Counted from the stretch's first letter, positions 45,494 through 56,370 are shown. The stretch is DNA of 64,000 bases from Zobellia barbeyronii (GCF_018603515.1 NZ_JACATN010000004.1:124001-188000), one strand, 5' to 3'. Notes: a model not told the origin generated them from the letters alone. Numbers and translations: made by a program.

Positions 45494-46336
45494 CTAATCT
45501 CTATATATAGCCATAACAGGCGTATTAATGTTTCGTATTAAATCTTCAGTAAGACTATAAGTAAATAAACGTTGATAGAAATTACGTTTGTGATTGATCA
45601 GACAAACCATATCTATTTCATTTTCTATACAATAGTCCAATAACGACTTTTTTATATCTATAGAATCTATGGTCTTGAACGTAACATTGCTCACGTCATG
45701 ATTTTTAAGTGAATCTTTAAAACGATCCATCATCGGTACAATAGAATCTCCATGTGCTAAATCAAAATGCACAACGTGTAGCTTTGCTTTAAAACTCTTA
45801 GACTCATTGATTAAATCTTCCAGCGGTTCTTTTTCATCTTCTTGATAATCCACCAAAAACAGAATATTATCTAAATCACCGTCAAACTTGGCATGGCCAG
45901 GAACCACAACAACAGGCTTATTTATCTCGTCTAAAATCTTTAAGGTACTGGTTTCCGTAAATAGTTGAAATAGTCCGCTTTTACTAATTTGCGTACCCAT
46001 AACCACCACATCTATCTTATCCTCCCTTTTTACAATATACTGAGTAAAAGTTTCAATAAAATTTCCTTGACGCACTACATACTTCACTTTTAAACTATCA
46101 ACCTTATTTTCTTTGAGTATTTTTTCAAAAGGCGGAAAGGTTTCCTTTTTATTCCTAAAACTTTGTATATCTACCTTTTCATATAATTTCTGCTCTACCT
46201 CCGTAGTTTCCGTTTCAAGGTTATAGGCATGAAAAACGATTATTTTCTTCTCGGTCTTTTTTGCATATTCCACTGCATATAAAAAGGCATTCATTGAAAC
46301 TTCCGAAAAATCTGTAGGAAAAAGTATGCAGTCCAT
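45494..46336 (-). CDS. Universal stress protein, two tandem domains
   Basis: 280 residues. Each half has the USP fold: the first opens DCILFPTDFSEVSMNAFLYAVEYAKK and contains VVMGTQISKSGLFQLF, the second starts near 150 with LDNILFLVDYQEDEKEPLEDL and contains VCLINHKRNFYQRLF. The ATP-binding G-2x-G-9x-G(S/T) loop is not complete in either half (GTQISKSGLF in the first), so nucleotide binding is uncertain. It follows the PiT-like permease gene in the same direction, 91 bases away, and is probably cotranscribed with it. Confidence 0.88.
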   Translation of the reverse strand: MDCILFPTDFSEVSMNAFLYAVEYAKKTEKKIIVFHAYNLETETTEVEQKLYEKVDIQSFRNKKETFPPFEKILKENKVDSLKVKYVVRQGNFIETFTQYIVKREDKIDVVVMGTQISKSGLFQLFTETSTLKILDEINKPVVVVPGHAKFDGDLDNILFLVDYQEDEKEPLEDLINESKSFKAKLHVVHFDLAHGDSIVPMMDRFKDSLKNHDVSNVTFKTIDSIDIKKSLLDYCIENEIDMVCLINHKRNFYQRLFTYSLTEDLIRNINTPVMAIYRD

Positions 46337-46427
46337 AGTAATTGTTTTAAAATAATAGTCCTAGGTTAAGTTCACTGAGTAAAAAGGTAATCATAAAGTG
46401 CCATGCAAGTTCCATTTCTATATAAAA

Positions 46428-47390
46428 TTAAAAAGATGTTGCCAGATATTTTACAGCAAAGACCAAAATAATACTTACCGCAAGACCTATGACCACTTTA
46501 ATCAAATCCATACTTAATGATTTAAACATCTTAGCTCTAGGCTCGTTCTTTCTTAGCATATAGTTTAAAGCTATTTCACGACCTGCCAGTATACCAATAA
46601 ACACCCAAGTTGTACTCATTGGCACATTGTTCATCTCCTTAAAATAAAAAAGAACAACACCATAAACAAAATCTATAATTGTTGCAGATCGAATGTCTAC
46701 CGTATTGGTTTTAGACTTGATGATATTTTGAATAGCCCCACCTTTTGAAGCTATTATATAAGCTAATAGGCCCATAATAATCACCAATGAAAATATTAAT
46801 GTATAGATATCTAATTCTCTTGGTAAATAAACATAGATATTTGCGAAATCCTGAATAAGCCATTGCGACCATAAAAAACCTGTAGAACACCATTGCAACA
46901 CAGTCCATAACCGTTCTTCCTTTGCTGTAATAGATTTCTCTATAAATTTTTTCTCTACCAATTTTGATATTGCCAAGTAGAGCAAAATGGCTGTAACAAA
47001 TGCCACTCCGTACCCAGAGAGCGATTTCACGACCATACTACTTAGATTCTTTTCATTGAAGAAGGTAAGAATTAGGAATGATGTACTTACCGGAATACCG
47101 GTACGGGTTAACAACATTAGAATTAATGGCGGAAGTAAATAATACCAAGAAAATGGTTCTGGCATAGGGTATTTGGCCAATCTACCATAAGAAACATCGC
47201 CACCATGTGTTATATACCCATAGATAAGAGTAACAGCCAGTATACCACCCGCAAACAACCATAACACCCACCATTTCTTTCTTTCATTAGAACTCAAAAA
47301 TGTACCCAAGGTTTGTATAGTATCATTTCCTACAACGGAGTATGCAGCTAATGTGAAGCCTAAATACATAACTATAACTGAAAAGTCCAA
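46428..47390 (-). CDS. Divergent PiT-like inorganic phosphate permease homologue
   Basis: 320 residues, about eight membrane segments. Two half-repeats recall the PiT signatures: VVGNDTIQTLGTFLSS near 20-35 (PiT consensus GANDVANAFGT) and MSTTWVFIGILAGREIAL near 258-275 (PiT PVSTTH-like), with TRTGIPVSTSFLIL near 95 as another. The Asn-Asp is kept but neighbouring residues differ, so phosphate is not assured. The start is TTG 47390; a stop lies six codons upstream and ATG 47369 is the alternative. It pairs with the universal stress gene and has a 26-bp palindrome in its upstream region. Confidence 0.65.
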   Translation of the reverse strand: MDFSVIVMYLGFTLAAYSVVGNDTIQTLGTFLSSNERKKWWVLWLFAGGILAVTLIYGYITHGGDVSYGRLAKYPMPEPFSWYYLLPPLILMLLTRTGIPVSTSFLILTFFNEKNLSSMVVKSLSGYGVAFVTAILLYLAISKLVEKKFIEKSITAKEERLWTVLQWCSTGFLWSQWLIQDFANIYVYLPRELDIYTLIFSLVIIMGLLAYIIASKGGAIQNIIKSKTNTVDIRSATIIDFVYGVVLFYFKEMNNVPMSTTWVFIGILAGREIALNYMLRKNEPRAKMFKSLSMDLIKVVIGLAVSIILVFAVKYLATSF

Positions 47391-47457
47391 TATGCTCTGG
47401 TTTTATATTTTGCCGTAAATAAAGAACATTCACAAGGAGTACATTGCTCATTACAGA

Positions 47458-47483
47458 TTATCAAATATTTAAATAATTGATAA
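47458..47483. promoter_or_regulatory. 26-bp near-perfect palindrome upstream of the PiT-like gene
   Basis: The outer arms TTATCAA and TTGATAA and the AT-rich core are symmetric except for one pair (positions 8 and 19). The site begins 68 bases upstream of the TTG start, a place suited to an operator. AT-richness lowers its weight. Confidence 0.4.
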
Positions 47484-47497
47484 CTTAAAAACAAAAA

Positions 47498-47525
47498 AGG
47501 CCGCAATCATAAATGATTGCGGCCT
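47498..47525 (-). terminator. Intrinsic terminator after the gene at 47561
   Basis: A perfect 13-bp stem (47498-47510 with 47513-47525), GC-rich at its base and followed by TTTTTTGTTTTT on the minus strand. Confidence 0.88.
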
Positions 47526-47560
47526 GGTATACTATAATAGCATTTAGCTATCTAAGAATT

Positions 47561-48313
47561 CTATTGGCTATCTTCTAAAAGAAACTCTGTGTAATCTAAA
47601 ATATATACACCTAACAAACTCCACTTAAACTTTTCGCCACCATACTTAGCTTTGAATTTATCATTATCCATGAATAAAGACTCAAAGTGTTCATCGAAGT
47701 CTTTTTTAGTTAACCATAATACTTTTTCATCACCTTTTTTAATGTAATATGACTTAGCAATACCACCAGCTAATTTCATACCTCCAATTCCGATACTAGC
47801 AGTCTGCTTAGCCCATGGATCAGAATACACTTCAATAAACTGGCTGTATTTTGGATTAACAACTTGCATCAAGTATTCCTCTTCCTTCTTTTTGTTTTTC
47901 AAAGAAACCATTTGGTTAGTATACATAGTATACCCTTTGTTCATATACTTAGAAGCATCGGTTTTTCCCCATTTGGTAGCGTCATTCATGAAGTTACCTT
48001 GGTTGTTCAATTTCTCTAGTCCAGAAGGTGCCATATACAAATCGACAATTTCTTCCGCTTTAACACGAACTTTTTCACCATCTGGCTTAATAAATTTGAT
48101 TTCGTTAATCTGACCTTTCTTACGATCTACATCTTTAATATCGGCTTCTAATTTGGTGCCGTCTTTAAGCGTAACATAAGCTGGTTTTTTTCGAGAGTAA
48201 GAAGAATAAGCTGGATCGAACGCGGCTTGTTGTTCGCGCTCTTTTAAACTCTCTTGTCCAAAACAAACAACGCCGGACATAAATAATACCATTGATACTA
48301 ATTGTAATTTCAT
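47561..48313 (-). CDS. Secreted protein of unknown function
   Basis: 250 residues with a signal peptide ending at VCFGQ (about 20). Residues 45-90 hold a small SH3-like strand region (AYVTLKDGTKLEADIKDVDRKKG, EKVRVKAEEIVDLYM). The rest is Lys-rich with TASIGIGGMKLAGGIAKSYYIKKG near 170 and KKDFDEHFESLF near 205. It looks like a periplasmic or surface protein of a type often left unnamed in flavobacteria. It lies between gyrB and a strong terminator. No function can be assigned. Confidence 0.7.
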   Translation of the reverse strand: MKLQLVSMVLFMSGVVCFGQESLKEREQQAAFDPAYSSYSRKKPAYVTLKDGTKLEADIKDVDRKKGQINEIKFIKPDGEKVRVKAEEIVDLYMAPSGLEKLNNQGNFMNDATKWGKTDASKYMNKGYTMYTNQMVSLKNKKKEEEYLMQVVNPKYSQFIEVYSDPWAKQTASIGIGGMKLAGGIAKSYYIKKGDEKVLWLTKKDFDEHFESLFMDNDKFKAKYGGEKFKWSLLGVYILDYTEFLLEDSQ

Positions 48314-48351
48314 AATAGGGGTTTAGGATTATTGTACTACCCCTAAAATAG

Positions 48352-48375
48352 TTCGTCCGCCAAGTGGCGGACGAA
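48352..48375 (-). terminator. GC-rich hairpin downstream of gyrB
   Basis: TTCGTCCGCCA (48352-48362) and TGGCGGACGAA (48365-48375) form a perfect 11-bp stem with a two-base gap. It lies 25 bases after the gyrB stop on the minus strand, with a weak T-run after it. It may be a terminator or a dispersed palindrome. Confidence 0.5.
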
Positions 48376-48399
48376 TATTTGTTGTGAAAACACTAATTG

Positions 48400-50388
<1,989 letters not shown>

Positions 50389-50391
50389 TCA

Positions 50392-50399
50392 CAAATATA
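50392..50399 (-). promoter_or_regulatory. -7 box of gyrB
   Basis: The minus strand reads TATATTTG, an exact match, about 40 bases before the ATG. No -33 TTG is at the right distance; that region is taken up by the inverted repeat at 50405-50425. Confidence 0.45.
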
Positions 50400-50404
50400 C
50401 GCAA

Positions 50405-50425
50405 AACCCCATAAAATATGGGGTT
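50405..50425. promoter_or_regulatory. Inverted repeat in the gyrB promoter
   Basis: AACCCCATA and TATGGGGTT (9 bp, loop AAA) lie immediately upstream of the -7 box and cover the spacer and -33 area. It could be an operator or a cruciform element, or a weak terminator for asnB read-through. Confidence 0.45.
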
Positions 50426-50642
50426 CTGAGAGGAGTCATAACCTCTAAGTTATCAACAAAAATTGTGGAAAAATGCGATTATAGCATTCTATCTATATTA
50501 GCCTAGGTTTAAAGCTTAAGTTTCTTAAAATCAACCTATAAAAACCGAGTATTCTCTTAAGACTCATCTTTGAGTCTTTTGATCTCCAAATAATCTTGCA
50601 ATAACCCAGACTACAATTGGTAGTCACAGGTACAAAAGAAAA

Positions 50643-50672
50643 GACCTGCTGGCTTTTATCACGCAACAGGTC
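50643..50672 (-). terminator. Intrinsic terminator of asnB
   Basis: GACCTGCTG (50643-50651) pairs with CAACAGGTC (50664-50672), 8 of 9. On the minus strand the stem is followed by TTTTCTTTTG. Confidence 0.65.
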
Positions 50673-50712
50673 AATTCCTAGCTAATTATATAAATAACCT
50701 TCAAAAATGGTT

Positions 50713-52377
50713 CTAATATGCATCATCGTGTACGTTAGCCACTGCTCTACCGGACGGATCGTTCATGTTCTTGAACGCTTCATCCCAATCCAACGCTATT
50801 TGCGTGCTACATGCTACAGATGCTTCTTGAGGCACACATAGTGCTGCTGCATCTGACGGGAAATGAGATTCAAAAATAGAACGGTAATAGAATTCTTCTT
50901 TTGAAGTCGGCGTCTGAATAGGGAAACGGAATTTGGCGTTTGCCAATTGCTCATCTGAAACTTCATCGTTAACAACAACCTTCAATGTATCAATCCAGCT
51001 GTATCCTACTCCATCAGAGAATTGTTCTTTTTGTCTCCATGCTACGCTTTCTGGCAACATTTCTTCAAAAGCTTTTCTAACAACCCATTTCTCCATGCGC
51101 TCGCCATTGATCATCTTATCTTTTGGATTGATGCGCATAGCTACGTCCATAAATTCTTTATCCAAGAACGGCACACGACCTTCAATACCCCAAGCGGCTA
51201 AAGACTTGTTGGCACGTAAACAATCGTACATGTGCAACTTGCTCAGTTTACGAACAGTTTCTTCATGAAATTCTTTATCGTTTGGTGCCTTATGAAAATA
51301 AAGGTAACCTCCAAAAAGCTCATCTGCGCCTTCTCCCGAAAGAACCATTTTAATACCCATAGACTTAATTACCCTTGCCATAAGATACATGGGCGTTGAA
51401 GCTCTAATAGTTGTTATATCATACGTCTCCAAGTTATAAACAACATCTTTGATTGCGTCTAAACCTTCCTGAATAGTAAATTTAATTTCATGGTGTACCG
51501 TACCAATATGGTCAGCTACTACTTGCGCAGCCGCTAAATCTGGCGAACCATCAAGACCTACTGAAAAAGAGTGCAACTGAGGCCACCAAGCATCTGTAGT
51601 GTCACCAGACTCCACACGTTTTTGTGCGTATTTTTTAGCTATTGCCGATGTAACAGAAGAATCTAGTCCTCCTGAAAGCAATACGCCATAAGGTACATCT
51701 GACATTAACTGACGGTGTACGGCAGCTTCCAAAGCTTCTTTAATTTCTTTAATGCTCGTTTCGTTATCCTTAACGGCATCATATTCCATCCAATCTCTTG
51801 TATACCATTTTTTGAATTCACCATCTTCACTACTCATGTAGTGTCCTGGAGGAAATAGTTGAATTTTTGAACATGTCCCTTCTAAAGCTTTCAATTCTGA
51901 AGCTACATAGAATGTACCGTTTTGATCCCAACCAATATAAAGTGGAATAATACCCATATGGTCACGTGCAACGAAATAAGAATCGTTTTCTACATCATAT
52001 ATTGCAAAACCGAAAATACCGTTCATTTCATCTAAGAAATCAGCTCCTTTTTCTTGGTAAAGAGCTAAGATAACCTCACAATCAGATTCTGTTTGGAAAT
52101 TATATTTTCCGTCAAACTGCTTACGCAATTCTCTATGATTATAGATTTCGCCGTTAGCGGCCAAAACCAATTTTTTATCTTCACTGAACAACGGCTGTGT
52201 ACCGGAAGCTGGATCAACAATTGCCAAACGCTCATGCGCTAAGATTGCTTTATCATTGGCATAGATACCACTCCAATCCGGACCACGGTGACGTATTTTT
52301 TTAGACATCTCCAATAACTGGGGTCTTAAAACATCTGAACTTTCTTTTAAATCAAATGCACATACAATTCCACACAT
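50713..52377 (-). CDS. asnB: Asparagine synthase (glutamine-hydrolysing)
   Basis: Makes asparagine from aspartate, ATP and glutamine nitrogen. The 554 residues show the glutaminase domain with nucleophile Cys2 (MCGIVCAFDL), HRGPDWSG, and NGEIYNHREL. The synthetase domain follows, with the PPi loop LSGGLDSSV near 232 and GEGADELFGGY near 345. The length equals E. coli AsnB, so it is full size. It lies upstream of gyrB but has its own terminator. Confidence 0.97.
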   Translation of the reverse strand: MCGIVCAFDLKESSDVLRPQLLEMSKKIRHRGPDWSGIYANDKAILAHERLAIVDPASGTQPLFSEDKKLVLAANGEIYNHRELRKQFDGKYNFQTESDCEVILALYQEKGADFLDEMNGIFGFAIYDVENDSYFVARDHMGIIPLYIGWDQNGTFYVASELKALEGTCSKIQLFPPGHYMSSEDGEFKKWYTRDWMEYDAVKDNETSIKEIKEALEAAVHRQLMSDVPYGVLLSGGLDSSVTSAIAKKYAQKRVESGDTTDAWWPQLHSFSVGLDGSPDLAAAQVVADHIGTVHHEIKFTIQEGLDAIKDVVYNLETYDITTIRASTPMYLMARVIKSMGIKMVLSGEGADELFGGYLYFHKAPNDKEFHEETVRKLSKLHMYDCLRANKSLAAWGIEGRVPFLDKEFMDVAMRINPKDKMINGERMEKWVVRKAFEEMLPESVAWRQKEQFSDGVGYSWIDTLKVVVNDEVSDEQLANAKFRFPIQTPTSKEEFYYRSIFESHFPSDAAALCVPQEASVACSTQIALDWDEAFKNMNDPSGRAVANVHDDAY

Positions 52378-52566
52378 AACAATTTGTTTATTTCTAATTT
52401 GAAGTCAAAAATGCGACTAAACTTCCAATTATAAAACATATATGCAATAAATGATTTCATATTGTAAGTTTAAAATGTTATTCGACATCAATACGTCACT
52501 ATATCCAATTTTTTAGATTAAAAATCATTCGTTCTGTAAGTAGTATAAAATTTAACGACTTTTTAG

Positions 52567-52597
52567 TTGAATTTATATTGAATACTAACTAGTTTTA
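52567..52597 (+). promoter_or_regulatory. Candidate promoter for the DUF2911 gene
   Basis: TTG at 52567-52569 and TAGTTTTA at 52590-52597 (7 of 8) with a 20-base spacer, giving a leader of about 14 bases. Confidence 0.35.
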
Positions 52598-52616
52598 TCT
52601 CAAAACAAATCCAATT

Positions 52617-53165
52617 ATGAAAAAAGTACTTTTTATTGCTTTAATGGCATTTGCCATGACCGTTTCAACTGATGCATTAGCTCAAAAATTTAGTGGACTA
52701 GATAAAAGCCCTATGGATATGGCGGCTTTCCCTACAGATTACAAAGTATCTACAAAAACTGCTCGTATAATTTATAGTCGCCCACAGTTAAAAGGTCGTT
52801 CTCTATCAGAACTTGCTCCTGCTGGAAAAGTATGGCGTACCGGCGCTAATGAAGCTGCCGAGGTAACTTTTTACGCTGATGTAAATTTTGGTGGTAAAGA
52901 AATTAAAGCTGGAACCTATTCTATCTTTACTATTCCTGGACAAGGCGATTGGACAGTTGTTCTTAACAAAAACTTGAACCAATGGGGTGCATATTCTTAT
53001 GACGAAAGTGCAGATGTTGCTCGCGTTAACGTACCTAGTTCAGAAGACTCTAACTCTTTAGAAGAATTTTCAATTGCTTTTAAAGAAGACGGAGCTGGTT
53101 TTAAAATGATAATGGGATGGGACAAAACAAGAGTTGCAGTTCCTATTACTGTTGCAAAAATGTAA
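52617..53165 (+). CDS. DUF2911 family periplasmic protein
   Basis: 182 residues with a signal peptide ending at ALAQ (about 22). The family pattern is visible: RIIYSRPQLKGRSL near 48, VWRTGANEAAEVTFYADVNFGGKEIKAGTYSIFTIPG, and WTVVLNKNLNQWGAYSYD. DUF2911 is a Bacteroidota-rich family of unknown function. It is a single gene bounded by its own terminator. Confidence 0.9.
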   Translation: MKKVLFIALMAFAMTVSTDALAQKFSGLDKSPMDMAAFPTDYKVSTKTARIIYSRPQLKGRSLSELAPAGKVWRTGANEAAEVTFYADVNFGGKEIKAGTYSIFTIPGQGDWTVVLNKNLNQWGAYSYDESADVARVNVPSSEDSNSLEEFSIAFKEDGAGFKMIMGWDKTRVAVPITVAKM

Positions 53166-53188
53166 AGTATCCTGAAATCTATAATTAG

Positions 53189-53219
53189 AAAAACCGAAGC
53201 CTTAAGAGCTTCGGTTTTT
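53189..53219. terminator. Bidirectional intrinsic terminator
   Basis: A 12-bp stem AAAAACCGAAGC/GCTTCGGTTTTT with a 7-base loop between the convergent DUF2911 and amidohydrolase genes. Confidence 0.88.
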
Positions 53220-53241
53220 TTTATGCGTTAACTTCTGCCAA

Positions 53242-54858
53242 CTATCTTGTTTTACCATTTATAAAGGTTTGCTCTGCCATAATCGTAGGAATTTCAGCAA
53301 CAGGAACAGTCATCATATCTTTATCATAGATTACAAAATCTGCAAACTTTCCAGACTCTATACTTCCTTTCTCCTCTTCTTCAAAATTAGAATAGGCTGC
53401 CCAAATTGTCATTCCACGCAATGCTTCTTCCCTTGTAAGCACATCTTGCATTTGGAACCCACCTTCTGGATAACCTTCCACATCCTTTCTAGTTATTGCT
53501 GCATAAAAAGTTAGAAACGGACTCACATGCTCTACCGGAAAATCTGTACCTAAAGCAAGTATTCCCGCTTTATCTAAAAGTTTCTTATAGGCATAAGCTC
53601 CTTTCATTCGTTCCTCACCTAAACGGTCTTCTGCCCAATACATATCACTCGTAGCATGTGTAGGCTGTACGGAAGGTATTACTCCATTACCAAAATAGTC
53701 AAAATCTAATGAGTCAATAATCTGAGCATGCTCTACTCTCCAACGGCGATTGGGTTTATCTTTCAAGACTTCTTGATATGTTCTAAGCACCACTGCATTG
53801 GCAGAATCACCAATCGCGTGAGTATTCATCTGATATTCTGAAACTGCTAAACGGCGTGCTAAATCTTCAATTTCATCTACAGGTGTTACCATGGCTCCAT
53901 AATGACCCCATTTATCGGCATATGGTATTTTTAATGCTGCTCCACGGGAACCGAGTGCCCCATCTCCGTATACTTTTATCGAACGCACATTTAGCCTATC
54001 TGTTTTTATGGGTCCTTTATAGATAAAATAGTCTACGTCTTCTGGAATATTGCTAACCATAGCATACACCTTAATCGAAAGCTCTCCTGTTTGTTGCAAA
54101 CTATCTATAAGTTCAATAGTAGCGCGATTTAATCCTGCGTCATCAACGGTAGTTAATCCGTTATTCAAACAAATCCTTTCAGCATCTTTTAATGCTTTCA
54201 CTTGAGCATCCAAGTCTGGCATCGGAATTTTAGCATACACCAAATCCATTGGATTATCTACCAGCACCCCGGTAATACCCATTGCCCCTTTTACAATTTC
54301 TCCTCCCTCTACTTTGGTTCGCCAATCAATACCGGCCAAATCTAATGCAGCCTTATTTACCAACAAAGCATGGCCATCTACGCGACTTAAAGCCACTGGA
54401 GTATCAGGAAAAATTTTATCTAATTCTTTACGGGTTGGATATTCTTTAACTTCCCAATCATTCTGATCCCAACCTTCACCTAGCACAAAATCTTTGGGAT
54501 TTTCATTTTGAAAAGCTTGAACACGCTCCAGAACCTCTTCAAAACTTTTGGTTCCGACAAGATCAACCACTTGCTGCTTAAGACCTAAACCAAAAAAGTG
54601 ACAGTGGGCATCTATAAGACCTGGGGTAATGGTACGACCGTCCGCATCTACCAATTGGTCTGAAGTGTATTTATCCCTAATTTCTTCGGTAGTACCTACG
54701 GCTATAAATTTTCCGTCATGAACAGCAAAAGCTTCTGCTTTAGAAAACTCTTCATCAACCGTGTATACATTGGCATTCACGATAACCAAGTCCACATTTT
54801 CTTTCAGATATTCACAACCTGTAAGGAACAATAATAATAAAGGAAGTATTTTTTTCAT
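53242..54858 (-). CDS. Amidohydrolase (YtcJ-like) lipoprotein
   Basis: 538 residues from ATG 54858 (MKKILPLLLLFLTGCEYL, lipobox Cys near 14). The frame extends to 54891, but a -7 box at 54881-54888 puts the transcript start inside that extension. Metal-binding features of the amidohydrolase_3 group are clear: VTPGLIDAHCHFFGLG near 80, HALLVNKAALDLAGI, EHAQI near 370 and GTDFPVEHVSPF near 440. Homologues act on N-acyl or formyl compounds; the substrate here is unknown. It is probably tethered facing the periplasm. Confidence 0.9.
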   Translation of the reverse strand: MKKILPLLLLFLTGCEYLKENVDLVIVNANVYTVDEEFSKAEAFAVHDGKFIAVGTTEEIRDKYTSDQLVDADGRTITPGLIDAHCHFFGLGLKQQVVDLVGTKSFEEVLERVQAFQNENPKDFVLGEGWDQNDWEVKEYPTRKELDKIFPDTPVALSRVDGHALLVNKAALDLAGIDWRTKVEGGEIVKGAMGITGVLVDNPMDLVYAKIPMPDLDAQVKALKDAERICLNNGLTTVDDAGLNRATIELIDSLQQTGELSIKVYAMVSNIPEDVDYFIYKGPIKTDRLNVRSIKVYGDGALGSRGAALKIPYADKWGHYGAMVTPVDEIEDLARRLAVSEYQMNTHAIGDSANAVVLRTYQEVLKDKPNRRWRVEHAQIIDSLDFDYFGNGVIPSVQPTHATSDMYWAEDRLGEERMKGAYAYKKLLDKAGILALGTDFPVEHVSPFLTFYAAITRKDVEGYPEGGFQMQDVLTREEALRGMTIWAAYSNFEEEEKGSIESGKFADFVIYDKDMMTVPVAEIPTIMAEQTFINGKTR

Positions 54859-54880
54859 AGTAAGAGAATTTGGAGGATAC

Positions 54881-54888
54881 CAAAAATA
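54881..54888 (-). promoter_or_regulatory. -7 box that decides the amidohydrolase start
   Basis: TATTTTTG on the minus strand is an exact match. The expected transcript start (about 54874) lies downstream of the alternative ATG at 54891, favouring ATG 54858. No -33 TTG is seen. Confidence 0.4.
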
Positions 54889-54956
54889 CATAAATAATGT
54901 ACTACTCTCTCACTACTTACTATTGTGAAAAAAAGTCTTTTTCCACATTATTTAAA

Positions 54957-55385
54957 TTACATGATTTTTACTCTAGCTCCTTTTATTTCAAAAGTACCTT
55001 CGGCATAAGTATACGTACCAGAAAGGACTTCTCCTTTTGCAGTTAGTTTTACGTTAAAAACAGTGCCTTCTAACTTTACTTCAAAACTAATAGTATTACC
55101 TACTAAATTAACTTTTTTACCAAAAACCTCCTTTTCATCAAGCTGAACAAATACATTATTCTCTCCGTTCTCATGAAAAATAGAAAGCGCCCCTAACCTA
55201 TATTGCTCGGGTGCATTTTCTGCAGAATATTCCCAACTTCCAAGTAGTTCACTCTCTCTAGCCTTTACTTCTTTACACTCCTTATCACCAGTATTCAAAA
55301 CATTTGCGCTCAGAGCGCTACCAAAAGTCATGCTAGTTAAAAAAGCGGCCAATACTGCGAGGGAATTTTTCTTAAAAGTTCTCAT
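54957..55385 (-). CDS. Small secreted protein of unknown function
   Basis: 142 residues. The N-terminus is a signal peptide (LAVLAAFLTSMTFGSALSAN). The mature part has a lipocalin-like beta pattern: LLGSWEYSAENAPEQYRLG near 48, NNVFVQLDEKEVFGKKV, and LSGTYTYAEGTFEIKG at the end. The GSW near the start and alternating strands resemble small lipocalin-like domains, but the family is not recognised. It stands alone between the NYN gene and the amidohydrolase. Confidence 0.65.
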   Translation of the reverse strand: MRTFKKNSLAVLAAFLTSMTFGSALSANVLNTGDKECKEVKARESELLGSWEYSAENAPEQYRLGALSIFHENGENNVFVQLDEKEVFGKKVNLVGNTISFEVKLEGTVFNVKLTAKGEVLSGTYTYAEGTFEIKGARVKIM

Positions 55386-55473
55386 TTCTTCAACAAATTA
55401 ATTCGTACTAATTTCAGGCACATTTCTTATTTAAAAACGAAACCATCTATATAAAACGAACATAAGACCCTTA

Positions 55474-56241
55474 TTATTTTGTTGAGCGCGATTTAGGCTT
55501 GTCTGCCATTTTAACGTAAACTAGTTTTTTACGTCCTTTTGAATCTTCGCGACGATCTACTTCTATTGATTTAATGGAACTGATGAGCGGTGTAAGTTTT
55601 TGAAAACCGTAGTTACGAGAATCAAAATTGGGCTGTTTTTTCTGTAAAAGACTTCCCACATCACCCAAAAAGGCCCATCCGTCATCATCGGCCACATCAT
55701 CTATTGTAGAGGCTATTAATCTAATATCTTTAGCTGTAATTCTATCTACATTACTCTTGGCCGCCTTTGGCGTCTTAGTACTAACAGAACTATCTTCTTC
55801 CTCGTCTTCCTTCTTAAGAATTTCTATATAAATGAATTTATCGCAAGCCACTATAAAAGGGTTGGGCGTTTTCTTTTCACCAATCCCAAATACCTGCATA
55901 CCGGCTTCACGCAAACGCGTTGCCAAACGGGTAAAATCACTATCACTACTCACAATACAAAATCCGTTGACCTTTCCTGCATAGAGAACATCCATAGCGT
56001 CTATGATCATAGCAGAATCCGTTGCATTCTTACCTTGGGTATAACCATATTGCTGTATTGGGGTTATAGCATTCTCTAAAAGAACATTTTTCCATTTCCC
56101 AAGACGTGGATTGGTCCAGTCGCCATAAATACGTTTTATGGTAGGATTACCGTATTTGGCAATTTCTTCCATCATTTCCTTTACGTAAGCCGAAGGAATG
56201 TTGTCACCATCTATAAGTACCGCAAGATTTAAATCCATCAT
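55474..56241 (-). CDS. NYN-domain nuclease with a LOTUS/OST-HTH domain
   Basis: 255 residues (start 56241 or ATG 56238). The N-terminal NYN/LabA-type PIN fold shows LAVLIDGDNIPSAYV near 6, KNATDSAMIIDAMDVLY near 90, and CIVSSDSDFTRLATRLREAG near 112, holding the conserved Asp set of a metal-dependent RNase. Residues 165-245 form an OST-HTH (LOTUS) domain (RLIASTIDDVADDDGWAFLGDVGSLLQKKQPNFDSRNYGFQKLTPLISS), an RNA-binding fold. Such NYN-OST-HTH proteins are predicted RNases; the target RNA is unknown. It is monocistronic. Confidence 0.9.
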   Translation of the reverse strand: MMDLNLAVLIDGDNIPSAYVKEMMEEIAKYGNPTIKRIYGDWTNPRLGKWKNVLLENAITPIQQYGYTQGKNATDSAMIIDAMDVLYAGKVNGFCIVSSDSDFTRLATRLREAGMQVFGIGEKKTPNPFIVACDKFIYIEILKKEDEEEDSSVSTKTPKAAKSNVDRITAKDIRLIASTIDDVADDDGWAFLGDVGSLLQKKQPNFDSRNYGFQKLTPLISSIKSIEVDRREDSKGRKKLVYVKMADKPKSRSTK

Positions 56242-56370
56242 GATTATATTTTCTTTACTGCAAGTTACGTTGATTCTTCCAAAAAAAAGAAGCGATTTTT
56301 ACATAAAACGTGACAATCCATCCATTTCTGGCCTCACTGCTTTTTATTAGGTTTTAAGAATGTTCTTCAC

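Noticed and set aside
45494-46336. The universal stress protein as a two-component or kinase gene
   Set aside because: It has two USP folds with no kinase or receiver motifs.
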